Below are positions 1-10,332 of a DNA stretch of 64,000 nucleotides, one piece after another. Both the position numbers and the translations under genes were made by a program. Origin of the DNA: Chimonanthus salicifolius (taxonomy: Eukaryota > Streptophyta > Magnoliopsida > Laurales > Calycanthaceae); NCBI GenBank assembly GCA_013350335.1, contig CM023535.1, positions 26,256,617-26,320,616 on the forward strand. The letters are read 5' to 3'. The notes beneath the pieces are model-generated. The model did no database searches, had not been told where the DNA came from, and worked only from the letters and a program-made list of their open reading frames with translations. Position 1 is the stretch's first letter, and each line of letters starts with the position of its first letter.

Positions 1-289
1 TTAGCACATATTTTGTGCTCTCACAAACTCCAAAGATGTGTGTAACATCACAGCCCGATCCCTATCTCCCTAACATGCCAATACAAAACAAGCGCATTCA
101 AGCCGGCATGTTACTCTTCTTAATAAAGCCATGTTTAATTTATAGGATATAGAAGACAATGAATCACATCAATACACATAATAACCATAGCATGCCACAA
201 TCATTAATGCGCAGAATGGAGTTTACAGATAGGGTGCTTAATGTTTACAAATCCAGAATATTAGTTTCTCAAAATAGAAATTGAAATAT

Positions 290-1241
290 TTAGAGTTTTG
301 CGGCATCGAGAGGAGATGAAGGAGGGACCGAGATAGAAGACTGAGGGTTTGAGCAAACAGAGGGCTGACTGGAAGTGAGAGAACTAATAGTACCTAGAAG
401 TTGTTTTAGGAGGCGATCATGCTCATTTTGTCTGTTTGCAATGTCTGCGAGTAGTTCACTTTGATGACTGATCCGATCCTCTATTGCTTTCAATCTGGAT
501 GATTGTGTTGTATGTGCTTCGCCTTCCTCTTGTTCTTTCTCTTTTTCTTCTTCAGGTTCTTCAAACACATGATGATCAGAAGAGGAATGTTCATTTTTCC
601 CAAAGATAGACTCAGTTATGCTTCTGGGAAGACTCTTTCAGAGTATTGCCTCATCAATGGGTCTAGTGGATCTTAGCACTTCCCCCTTTCATGGCTTGAT
701 TTTGAGGTGCTCAGCCAGTTTAGACATGAGGAAACAGAAAGGAGGATAACCTTTCTTTGCCGATTTCTAGTACACAGCAATGGAGTGGCACATCCAAGTA
801 GATAGACAAAATTTCTTTTTTCCGAGCAACTCTGTCTAGTAGAATAATCATAGGAGGATTCAAATCAACACTGTTCCCATGTCTAGGATGTAGGTTAGAA
901 CAGAAGAGAAGATGGAGAACTTTGTACTATGGTACCAAGTAAGCACTTCTGATCCATATATTATTTTTCCATTCTACTTTTTTTTCACACAGTCTTTTGG
1001 CAAATTTCTTTTGTTCTGATACTTCTATCTTTGGAGGAATGATGGGTAGAGAAGTGTTTGGCACAAGAGGGATCCCAACGATTTCAGAAACCAACTGAGG
1101 GGTAACTCGTACTGACTCTCCATTTTTTAATATAATTTTGAAACAATTTGCTTTAGAATCATCTCTAATGGAGCAGTATATTCTCATGGCAAGGGAAGAA
1201 AACATATTTCCACCTCAATGTACCAGATTCGACCAACCCAT
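290..1241 (-). pseudogene. Retroelement ORF remnant, putative plant transposon-protein type, copy 1
   Basis: Read on the minus strand, two open pieces (1205-927 and 568-290) are joined by a frameshifted, stop-containing middle. The first piece has a pattern of short hydrophobic blocks around VRVTPQLVSEIVGIPLVP, which resembles the putative plant transposon-protein domain of plant retroelement ORFs. The second piece has an acidic E/K-rich start and a coiled-coil-like stretch (IEDRISHQSELLADIANRQ). A TGA lies between the likely ATG at 1241 and the first piece; the copy at 21438-20489 has no stop there. Family assignment is by resemblance only; the two copies share the same broken architecture. 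Confidence 0.5.
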
Positions 1242-1249
1242 GTCATGTA

Positions 1250-2088
1250 GTAACTGGGTCGGTGTTCATTTTTATTACAGTTCAACCACCCAACCGTTAC
1301 ACATTAAATGCACTCTCAACTGTATAACTAATTCTCGGTCGACAGGTTGGTGTCACCGATGGGTCGACAGTCATGACACCGAGAGGTCAGTCCATACGAG
1401 GGTCTCGATCTGGAGCAACACCATGCAGACAGAGTTTCATCTCCTGAAACTTGTCCTGCCCAGAATGATCTGTCACCTTTTACCGAGGGGTTGGTCTTGA
1501 TACTCTCGATCGTTCTTGAATTACCGAGATATTTGTTTTCTCAAGAGTCCACTTGAGTTCTACATTCCAGAACTCATAAGTTATCATCGGTGAGTCTTTG
1601 ACTGCGAGGGGTCATTAAGTTCATCATAGAGATGTCGGTGCATACGAGACTCTCGATCAGAGGCATACCCAAAATGACAGTTCAATGTCCTAGAACCTTT
1701 GTTAATCTGGCCGACCGGTATTTGAACATGATGGGTCGATCCTGTCTCCACCGAGGGGTCGGTAAGAACGACTAGTCGAGCTGATAGTGAAATTAATTCA
1801 TATTTCCAAGTTCACTTCCAATTCACTGTCAAGCTTCCTCTCTAGGTTTTTTATGATTTTACCATTTGTTCAACTAAGCTTAGGAATGGTCATTCAGAGG
1901 TGTGGGTACCACCTAAAGTCATCTATTGCCAAATACATATTTTGTAATTGCCATACCAATGAGTTACAATTCGATGGGGCATGATCTTCAATCTTGATTA
2001 CCTTGAGTCTTCAAGCTTCTAACATGTGCTTCTTCCCGAGTCATGGAATTGACAAACTTAGGGACTCGTCAAAGCCGGGGCACTAACA
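1250..2088 (-). mobile_element. LTR-like region, minus-oriented, copy 1
   Basis: The right edge GCCGGGGCACTAACA reads on the minus strand as TGTTAGTGCCCCGGC, a plausible LTR start. The last 200 bases resemble the LTR-like stretch ending at 19601, where a purine tract adjoins the same terminus. The body holds several ACCGA/TCGGT inverted motifs. The left edge is not resolved and no primer binding site was seen. The copy in S2 is 21450-22281. The next bases (CCTGTGTTAGAG) belong to the neighbouring copia LTR. Confidence 0.5.
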
Positions 2089-2136
2089 CCTGTGTTAGAG
2101 TGTACACACGATACTTGCTTAAATCAAGAATAAAAG

Positions 2137-2529
2137 GTGTTATTCTACAAGGATACATACAAACCATACAATGGAGGAGTTGCCCAAATAGGTAATTGGG
2201 CAACTAGCAAAATCAATGGGATCGAGACTATAAAAATCAAAATGTTTGATGGTATGGTGAAGACATTTGAGAATGTGCATCACGTCCCAGATATTAAAAT
2301 GAATTTAATTTCATTGAGTATGCTTGAGTCTATAGGATTCGCATTCAAAGCTAAAGATGGGGCTCTTAGAGTGGTTAAACGAGACATGAGTATTATGAAG
2401 GGGAAGAGACAAGGATGTCTGTATACACTGTTAGGGAACACAATCATTGACAGACAACATGGATCTTCTAGTCGGGCTGCGGGTAGAATGAGAAGAACCC
2501 GTAAAACACTAGTGAGGGAGGACCCATAA
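2137..2529 (+). pseudogene. Copia protease-region fragment
   Basis: The translation contains IKIKMFDGMVKTFENVHHVP followed by DIKMNLISLSMLESIGFAF. This matches the segment after the catalytic aspartate in Ty1/copia aspartic proteases, where a sequence of the type HVPDLKKNLISLG is usual. The following GALRVVKRDMSIMKGKRQG also fits that domain. The catalytic D-S/T-G end is missing, and the frame stops at 2529 without integrase. It lies between the LTR remnants of the deleted copia element. The S2 copy (22333-22520) has an early stop after the same domain. Confidence 0.7.
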
Positions 2530-2890
2530 ATAGAGTTACTTTTGCATTAGATAGCTGGTGATCTGTCTGGTTTCCATGATGCAGGTGAAAGCAACGGTCA
2601 AAAGAAGAAAGCGTCGACATGCCACACGAAAAAAAATGCGACGGTTCCAACAAAGCAATAGATATCTGTCAAGTTCAAGCGGGGCTTGGACTTGGGCAAT
2701 TCTTCTAATTGAAGGATCAAGTGGAGCATCCCAGAGCGTGGGGATGTGCATCTCACAGATAGAAGCAAAGGATTACAGCTACAGTTGGAGCAAGGCTGTG
2801 AGCTGCCAGTGTGCAGAGCTGTCAAATGCAGTGGAGGTCGATGTCACAGTTATCTCCGGAGGATTGGTGAATTCTCACAAAGGTGGAGAT
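2530..2890 (+). other. Copia internal non-coding stretch
   Basis: No gene is seen here. The stretch links the protease fragment to the polypurine tract and is conserved in S2 (22521-23030). Short open frames on both strands are interrupted differently in the two copies, which argues against coding. Confidence 0.5.
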
Positions 2891-3964
2891 TGTTGGGATG
2901 TGGCTCGATCACCACCAGGATTTTCGCTCTGAAAATCTAGGTGGAAACTGGCGTGTATAGATTGGGTTTCCTGTGTTAGAGTGTACGCATGACATTTGCT
3001 TAAATCAAGAATAGAAGGAGCTACTCTACAAGGATATAGACTCTGTGGAAGTCTTGCCTAACTTGGACACAGTTGAAATAGATACGCGTTATTTCAGCCA
3101 CAAGGAACCCGACTGTATATCTACAGATCAAGAGATCTATGTATGAGAGGAAAGTGCCATGTGGAAGCTGCACGATTGCGTGAGAAGATATTGAGATTCT
3201 ATATGGTTTGAGACTTAATAAGAGGCAGCGTTTAATATAAATAAAGGACTGAAGATTGGGCTTCAAATAGTGTGCTACAATAAGCAGAGGACACACAACA
3301 TTCTGTAAGTTTGACAGAGAAGCTTACAGTAAGAAGGAGAGAAGCACGACAATACCAGAGAGGGGTGTAGCTGGTCCGTGTGAACAAGCTAGGTAATCAG
3401 CGTGGAAGGAGTTGCTGCTGCGTGGTGAACTCTCAGAGAAGAGATGCGTCTTGGGACAACAGCAGATTCAAACTGCTGAGTAGTTCGTTGGTTGATAAAT
3501 GGCTCTGCTAAGCATGAGGTGTAAACAGCTGAGCAGAGAATGTTTTGGAGAGGACATATGAACTGAGGAGAACAGAGGATTGTTCTATCGTGTGACAGAC
3601 AGAAGAGAGGAAGGGAAGCAGTTGACAGATCTGAGTTGGGTTTCTTGTGCAGCCAATCAGCATCGTCTGTAAGAGTTTTATCGTGGGTTCTAACTAAGAT
3701 CAGAGACAACATACAACGAGGGTGTGCTGAAGGGTCTATGCAACACAAACAACAAGAAGGATATTTGAGGTTTGTGTCAGTCGGGATTGGGCATTATTAT
3801 CCTTTTGATTCTATCTTGTACAATTGTCATCTTCTCTCTTCTAATAATAAAGGGATTTATCACGCTCTGTGGACATTGGGCCGAACCACATAAATCGTTG
3901 GTGTCTTGCTTGTGTTAATTTTATACCATTTATTGGATGTGTTTATTTGCTAATAAACCTAACA
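2891..3964 (+). mobile_element. Copia 3' LTR, copy 1
   Basis: The LTR starts TGTTGGGATG directly after the polypurine tract AAGGTGGAGAT and ends CTAATAAACCTAACA, giving 1074 bp. A TATA-like TTAATATAAATAAAGG is near 3230-3246. The S2 copy spans 23031-27234 and is split by a 3113-bp solo LTR. Here the target is uninterrupted (GTGTTAGAGTGTAC near 2973). The sequence right of the LTR begins ATAAT and is shared by both copies. Confidence 0.7.
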
Positions 3965-4208
3965 ATAATATCATGCTTAGAGACAAGTGTTAGTTTTGTA
4001 CGACAATGGTTTTGTTATATTGAAATTAACCACATATCCAAGAGTTGAAACCTTTGAGTTAACAATTTATATTTTGTGTTCCATGTTATTGTGGCAGGAG
4101 GCAAACTAATGTGTTACGTCAAATGCAAAAATAAAATTATGCAAATAAATGTGAGCAAGAAAACGCAAAATGGAATACAACGTTTAGATAAATATGCAAA
4201 CTGCATGA

Positions 4209-4670
4209 CAATGTGCATGTGCAGACTAAAATGTAAGTAACGATATAACCATTTATTACTGACATGAGAATTGATTTTTGTACGGTACTTTATTAGTATG
4301 ATCCACCCAATATGGAAAATTTTCATTTTTCTCCTTCACTTTTTAGTGAACCAATATCAAAATCAGGGACAAAATGGAATAATCTCCGTATAAGGTGTAC
4401 CTTACCCATAAAGATATCAATGCACAAATCAATTCTCTATTGTTGGATAATGTGCTTGTGGAAACTAAAATGCAAGTAGCACCATAATAGTTTGTCATTG
4501 GCATGGGAGTTGATTTGTGCACGCTACTTTACTAATTCGTTGCACTTGATATGGGAAACTTTTGAGTTCGCTTTTTCAGTTTATAATGCACCAATGACAA
4601 AATCCGAGGAAAAATATGGAAAAATCCCCTTATGAGATGCACCTTACCAATAAAAGTATCGGTGTAAAAC
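4209..4670 (+). repeat. Diverged tandem duplication, about 240-bp unit
   Basis: Two units beginning AATGTGC at 4209 and 4449 run in parallel. They share ACTAAAATG, a TTGATTT motif followed by a GTAC or GCAC core with CTACTTTA-like sequence, ATATGGAAA or ATATGGGAAA, and a CACCTTACC-type end. By eye they differ at about a quarter of positions. No coding potential is seen. Confidence 0.6.
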
Positions 4671-5554
4671 TCATTTCGATATTGGCATTCATATTCTTCT
4701 GCACATTTATTGTACGGAAAGAAGCCTCGCTTAGTTATTTAATTGTTTATGGCCCTTAGCATATATGTTCAAACCTAGACATTATCTCATGTTCTCATCT
4801 ATTATGACAATCTTCATGGTTTGTTTAATGCAATCATACTTAATTCCTTAATTCATGGTTCCACATTGCGTTTTCAAATTATTTATCACGTAAGAGAATC
4901 AACCTTACAATCAGGATAACACTCTCTATTCATTCACCTTTTATATTTAATTTTTTTATCTTACGATTTAGCTATTTTTTTAACATTTATTTTATTTTTT
5001 TCACCATTTTAATTTATATCATATGTAATTTTCTCATTGATTTATGTATAGGGGAAAATAAAATCGAATATCTTATGATCATCTACTACTCTAACACTAA
5101 AGATTGATTTTCACCGTAGTTATCTTTCGGGTATTTTCAATTCTAATTAATACTTTAATAGATATTATTCATTCACCTTTGGATTATAACATTATTATTT
5201 ATTTAACATCACAACAATATCCATTATACATTTCCACTCTTAATAAAAATAAAAAATAACCATAAAAGGGTTAAACTAGAAGAATTGCTTATATAAGATG
5301 AAAGAAACATGCTATTATAAGATGATAGTACATAACTTTCCAACTCCATTCTCCTACTTTGATTTCCACAGTCCATAAAATGTTACACAATTTGAACTAC
5401 CACATATGTCCCAAGGATAGGAATGGATGTATGTAAAAATAGAAAATAACCATTTTAATAAAATGATCAAATTAATGTTCATTCTTAGCTAAATAATTAG
5501 TTTTAAGAAAATATTCTCCTTTCCAGACATCTAAATAACCAATAAGATCATAAT
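4671..5554. other. AT-rich 3' flank of the methyltransferase gene
   Basis: This AT-rich intergenic sequence lies downstream of the minus-strand methyltransferase. I see no ORF, repeat structure or RNA gene that can be supported. Confidence 0.5.
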
Positions 5555-6858
5555 TTAGAATCTTTTATGGAACTCTATAACATGGAGGCCATGTTTTATT
5601 GGAAAGACCTTCATTTCATCAAATCCAGCTGCCTTTGAGAGATTGTCAAACTCTGCAACAGTTCTCTTCTTACCACCAGAACAAAAGATTGCCATAAATA
5701 GATCTTGACTCAATGTGTAGCGAGAGGCATCATCAGTGCCTATTATAGAAGGCACCACAAACTCAACAATAATCACCATCCCACCAATTGGCAATGCAGT
5801 CCAACAGTTCTTTAGCAGAGCGACACACCAATTATCGTCCCAATTGTGAAGGACATCCTGCATCCACCATGTTTTATATTCTTAAGCTTAACTTTATTTG
5901 AAAAATTAAATTCGATGTCTCACAACTAAGGTGGGTCTAAGACATTTTAATTTATTATAGACTGCATCAATCATATTGGGTCCAACTCTAATATTTTTTT
6001 TTTTTTAAAAGAAGTATAAGTAACTATCATGAATTTTTTACAAGAGGTTTTTTGTCATTTTCAAACTAATAGAAAATGAAGAGCATGAAAAGAGACCATC
6101 TCACTTCTCACATGGAGCAAGAGTTCTTTGATATAAGTTGAATAAAATGAGATTTTTCCTTCTTTTTCAAACAACTTAATTTTCACATAGAATAAGAAAA
6201 TTCAATGACAAAATGAGTGAGATTTACACGCTCACAAAATCAACTTAAAGTTTTATTTTCAATAAAAAGTAAAGATCTTAATGCAAAAAATAAAATCATC
6301 AAATTTCAACAGCCTGATATGAGACTAGAGTCCATTCTAAACCAAAGTATTGATTGTGAATTTGTTGAAGGTGAAAAAAAATCACTTAAATATTTTTACT
6401 CATTTGATTTAAGCAAATAAAGTTGATAGTTGTATGAAACTCTACTTTAACTATATTTTTATCCAGTTTAAATTAAGTGGTTTTATATATTTAATGAAAT
6501 AATTAATTACCATCTTTTATGTGACTTTCATTAATAGTAATGTATATATATATATATATATATATAATATAATATATAAAGAGGCTGTTCATTAAATGGC
6601 GAACTAGAAAACATATTTTTTAATAAAAACATATAAAATATAATAAAGTCATTGACATTTAATACTGTAAATTTTGAATTTCATCTAATGATTTTAGCCT
6701 CATGACTTTAAAATTTGACTGACCCTCATGAATATAGCTTCAGTATTTGGTACACTCTCAAACATATTTCCTGCGACATGCTCCACTCCTGCAAATAAAA
6801 AAACACAATGTTAGGACAAGAGAGAGAGAGAGTCACAAAGAGAGAGAAAGAAGTGAGT

Positions 6859-6899
<41 letters not shown>

Positions 6900-7601
6900 C
6901 TCACCTGGGAATTGTTGAGCATGAGAGATAACATTAGGCATGTCAAAATTAACACCTCGAATATGTGGAAACTTGGAGACTATGAGACTTAGTGACGTGC
7001 CATCACCTCCACCAATGTCCACCATCTCTTTCACTTGGCTGAACCCTTTATACACCTTAAGCACCACATTTAACACAGTAGTGGCGCTACTGCTCATTGC
7101 CTCATGGAAGAACAAGTCATAATTTGGGTTCTTTTCTATGAAATCAAATACCTGGTTACCGTTGGCTTTGTCGAACGGAGTGCACCCACCTTGGAGCACA
7201 GTGTCCTCCAAATAGTAGAAGCTATCCATGGTTGTCTTGTCAGTGCATAACTGCACCAGTGGTGCTATTGAGACAATATCGTCTCCTTCCAAAAGGCAGA
7301 GCGATTGGCTCTTTAGCCCATAAACCCATTGGGACTTACCACCTTGTGGGCTCATTGACATGGTGAGCATGTCATTTGCTACAAGGATTTTCAGTATCCG
7401 CTCCAAGGCGGTGGTTGCGTGTTTATTGGTGGTCGGCATTTTAGCGACTATCTCCGGTGGGGAGAGCTTAGCTCCTTGCCCGGCGTCGGCTATAATATCA
7501 AACACACTTAGATTAATTGCAGCTCTCAGTGCCATTGGGAAGCAGATCAAACTCGACAGGATCATTCCTGAGAGCTGGGTTGAATGGTCTTGAGGGGCCA
7601 T
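5555..7601 (-). CDS. Plant class II (COMT-type) O-methyltransferase, three exons
   Basis: Exons can be placed at 7601-6905, 6788-6724 and 5857-5555. GT-AG introns of 116 and 866 bp (donors GTGAGC and GTCAGT) join to a 354-residue protein, a usual length for this family. Residues 15-110 form the N-terminal dimerisation region. VDIGGGDGT (194-202) is the S-adenosylmethionine loop and NFDMPNVI (218-225) follows it. VEHVAGNMFESVP spans the first splice junction. DVLHNWDDN carries the expected catalytic base, His258, and VEF holds Glu286. The second usual acid, in a GGKERT-type motif, is Lys318 here (GGKKRT), which is odd. The family methylates hydroxyl groups of phenolics, flavonoids or alkaloids in the cytosol; the substrate cannot be predicted. 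Intron 1 carries a long GA tract, and unspliced reading would give a Ser-Leu repeat. No stop or frameshift was found, so it may be functional. Confidence 0.9.
6540..6578. repeat. TA microsatellite in intron 2
   Basis: A run of about eleven TA dinucleotides followed by AATATAATATA lies in the long second intron of the methyltransferase gene. Confidence 0.9.
6818..6897. repeat. GA microsatellite in intron 1
   Basis: An imperfect (GA)n tract of about 80 bp fills most of the 116-bp first intron and ends a few bases before the splice donor. On the sense strand it is a CT-rich tract. Confidence 0.9.
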
Positions 7602-7696
7602 TCTTATTTACTTAATCACTAATGGTATATGAATAATGGAATATGTGGGCTTGAGGGCGTGTAAGTATCTGTTATGCTAGGCTTGAGATGGTATCC

Positions 7697-7703
7697 ATTT
7701 ATA
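7697..7703 (-). promoter_or_regulatory. Probable TATA box of the methyltransferase gene
   Basis: On the minus strand TATAAAT lies about 95 bp upstream of the ATG at 7601. This is a fitting distance for a plant promoter with a short 5' leader. No other candidate is as good within 200 bp. Confidence 0.5.
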
Positions 7704-7787
7704 GAGAACTTCAATTGACAAAGCGGCCCTTGGAGTCATTGTCTACTATATTTCATTGCATGGCTGCGCACACAATTCTGGACTAGC

Positions 7788-7927
7788 CCAAGGTGGAAAT
7801 TCATGTCTTTCTTCTAGACTTCAATAGAATTTCCATAAATGGTCATCATATAAGATCGCCAAGGTGGGAATTCATGTCTTTGTTCTAGAGTTCAATAGAA
7901 TTTCCATAAATGATCATCATATAAGAC
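7788..7927. repeat. 70-bp tandem duplication in the methyltransferase upstream region
   Basis: Two units starting CCAAGGTGG at 7788 and 7858 both run through ATTCATGTCTTT and TTCAATAGAATTTCCATAAA to CATCATATAAGA. A single related unit is at about 14510-14573, so the duplication is specific to this copy of the flank. Confidence 0.8.
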
Positions 7928-8891
7928 AGGGTTTGTGGCATTTTCCACAAGATGCCTAATAACGAAGAATATAAAATTGCTTCGAGTACACCCTACCCAC
8001 CCCTAAAGCCACCAAAGATGACAAATAACTAGGCCTGTAATCGGACTCTGCCCGGCCCGCGAACTGTCCGGCCCGAATTCTAGAGTCCATCAGCGAGCCG
8101 GACTCTAGAGTCCGATAGGGACTCACGGACGGGTCCAGAGAGTCCGATAAGGAATCGGGCGGGCCACGGACTGTCCGCGAGTCCGCGAGTCCGAGGGATT
8201 AAAATGATTTTTTAGGGCTTCTTACCGTTGCTTCTCATTTGCCCTGGCCATTTCTTCTGCTTCTCATTTGCCCTGGCCATTTCTTCTTACTGGTGATTGC
8301 TTCTCAGGTTCACCGCTCTCTCATGCTTGCCGCTCACATTTGAAAGATCTCCCTCTCACCGGATCTCTCTTTTCTCCCTCTTTCTGTTCTCCTCTCTCTC
8401 GCACCTCTCTAGAAATCCGATCGAGACTTCCATCGCCTTCGGCCTCTGTACTCAGATCGAGACTTCAAATCGTTTTGGTCGATCCGCAAATCTGTAAGTG
8501 ATTAGAGAAAATAACCCAAGGTTTTTTTTTTAATTTGTTGAAAAAGGATCCGTTTTGGATGAGTGAAACTGGAAATCGTGGGTCTATCCATGGGTTTTTC
8601 AGATGATAAACTCAATCCATAACATATGAGGAATTGGAGTTCGGGAGTTTTGGGACTGATTTTCTTGTCATTTTACATCTGGGTTTTTTATTTTAAAGAG
8701 AGGCATTGGGTTTTTAAAGTTTTGCGAAGAAAGATAGAAGATGAGCTGTTGAAACTTACGGGAAGAAAAAGGTCCTGTGTTTTGTGATTTTACATGGAAG
8801 TTTTTTATTTTGAGGTAAGCGAAGTTGGGATTTTGGAGATTTGGGAAGTTTTTTATGTATTGTGATGCATTGAAACTTTTGCCTTTAACAG

Positions 8892-9032
8892 CATGTGGAG
8901 CTTCCAGTTCCTACTCCAAGAAAGATGATTTTCTTGTAAAATTGGAAGCAACAAGCATAAATCCAGTTGATTGGAAAATTCAGAAAGGTGTAATACGACC
9001 ATTTTTGCCCCGCAAGTTTCCATTTTTGCCAG
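8892..9032 (+). pseudogene. Captured exon of a chloroplast-envelope quinone oxidoreductase-like gene
   Basis: After a splice acceptor (TTTAACAG) the 141-bp segment encodes HVELPVPTPRK in one frame, then, after a one-base loss, KLEATSINPVDWKIQKGV and RPFLPRKFPFLP. This closely resembles the N-terminal part of plant ceQORH-type medium-chain dehydrogenases/quinone oxidoreductases, as I recall them. A donor (CAG|GTATGG) follows directly, so an exon with intron edges was taken up. No NAD(P)-binding domain exon was found downstream. It lies inside the hAT element between its left end and the transposase, a typical place for gene capture. It is not functional here because of the frameshift and missing exons. 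Confidence 0.75.
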
Positions 9033-10332
9033 GTATGGGAAGGTTGTGATGCTCGTTAAATTATGTTTGTCGGTATCTTTAGATTGTTATTTCTTATCTA
9101 TATAATATCTGTGAAGCTCTGTAATGGATTCTACCTCAGTTGTTGTGTAACAGCATTGAGCTAAGCTTTTCATTTCATACCAGTCAGTTTTTACTCCCAT
9201 ATATCTGAGGGTTACAAGTGGATGTTGTTACAACTGATCTTGAGGAGTTGGGATTGTGTTTTGGATTCCATTTGTTTGATTATTTTAATAGAACATGATG
9301 TAATATGTGAGGTGCAGTAATTAGAAACTATAGATGCTGACAATCTGATATTATGTACAAAATAGTTTGCATATACTGTCAATTCTCATTCTGATTTCAA
9401 TGGAGCCATAGATGTACAATTAACAGTCTGGTTGGTTAAGTATTAAACTGTTGTAATTTGGTTGCATTGGTGTCTTTGAACAGTGGCCTATAATATTGTC
9501 CTAACTCCTAATTTATGAATGAATGCCCTATAAAATGTGTCCTTAGACACCAACAGGCCACAGCTATGTAGATTCTGTATGTAATGAAAATTACAAAGAT
9601 GCCTGACATGGGAAGTATAGAAAGGAACAAAGTACAAGGCTAAATATTGTATAGCTATAGAGAAAGAAAGATGGTACAGGGGTTTACCAAAATGTAATGC
9701 GTATATATAGTATAAATAACTTTGCCTGTATGTTTCTAAGGGATGTAGCTTCCTTAGCCTCTCTATATTATTTTTAAGACCATCCACTTGTCTTGATGAC
9801 CACTATCATATGAAAATGAAGAAGATCCGGCACAAACTTAGTTCACACATGATATGTGTGTCTTAAGATGCAAATAACCTGACATTTACTACATTCAGCG
9901 TATGAAACTACACTCAGGTCAACCTTGAATTGTTAGTTCATCTGTTGATTTGGGTTGGGGTGGCCATAATCACACTTGATTGGATGGCTTCATAGGAAGC
10001 TGTTGATTTCATAATCTGGGTAAAGTTTCATAGGAAGCTGTTGTTTCATAAGCTATTTTGCCTAGTTTGCAAATAGTTGACATCATGGTCACCAAAGTTT
10101 GATTCCATTTATCTGGGCTTGAACCTTTTTTGTTCAACTCTCTCTTGAGCCATGTTCTATTTCAGCCTTGAACCAGCATGTCATGTCTCACTACCATATT
10201 TCAAATCCTTACTGATTGCCTCAAAGCATTTGTGCACCTTGAATGCCTTCTTGTAAAAATTATTTGCAAACATGATGAACTCCCCATTTTAAACATTTTG
10301 CTTATTTGAACATGACTGTTTATGGAGTACAA

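Larger units (their letters stand above)
2089..3964 (+). mobile_element. Internally deleted Ty1/copia element, copy 1
   Basis: A remnant of the 5' LTR (about 2089-2160) matches the interior of the 3' LTR from about 2969 onward. It is joined directly to a fragment of pol, then to a non-coding stretch, a polypurine tract (AAGGTGGAGAT) and a 3' LTR. Gag, integrase and reverse transcriptase are missing. The same deleted structure is present in S2, so the deletion predates the duplication. The S2 copy has lost a further 52 bases around 2150-2200 between short AAGGT-like repeats. Confidence 0.65.
1..4091 (+). repeat. Segmental repeat S1 (copy 1 of compound copia-type block)
   Basis: This stretch recurs nearly base for base at 20201-27362, at a constant offset of 20200 over the first 2.1 kb. 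It contains a minus-strand retroelement ORF remnant, an LTR-like region ending in GCACTAACA, a fragment of a copia protease and a copia LTR. Similarity continues about 127 bases past the copia LTR and stops at CCATGTTATTG in both copies, so the repeat boundary is not an element end. That argues for duplication of a chromosomal segment rather than two independent insertions. The left edge lies outside the window. Confidence 0.85.

Noticed and set aside
2093..2100. TGTTAGAG taken first as the copia LTR start (also at 2973).
   Set aside because: The polypurine tract ends at 2890 and the LTR starts TGTTGGGATG at 2891; TGTTAGAG is about 80 bp inside the LTR.
8268..8501. Possible first exon of the hAT transposase or a separate small gene.
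   Set aside because: The reading is compositionally biased (Ser/Leu/Arg) with no domain. It may be transcribed leader, but coding cannot be supported.
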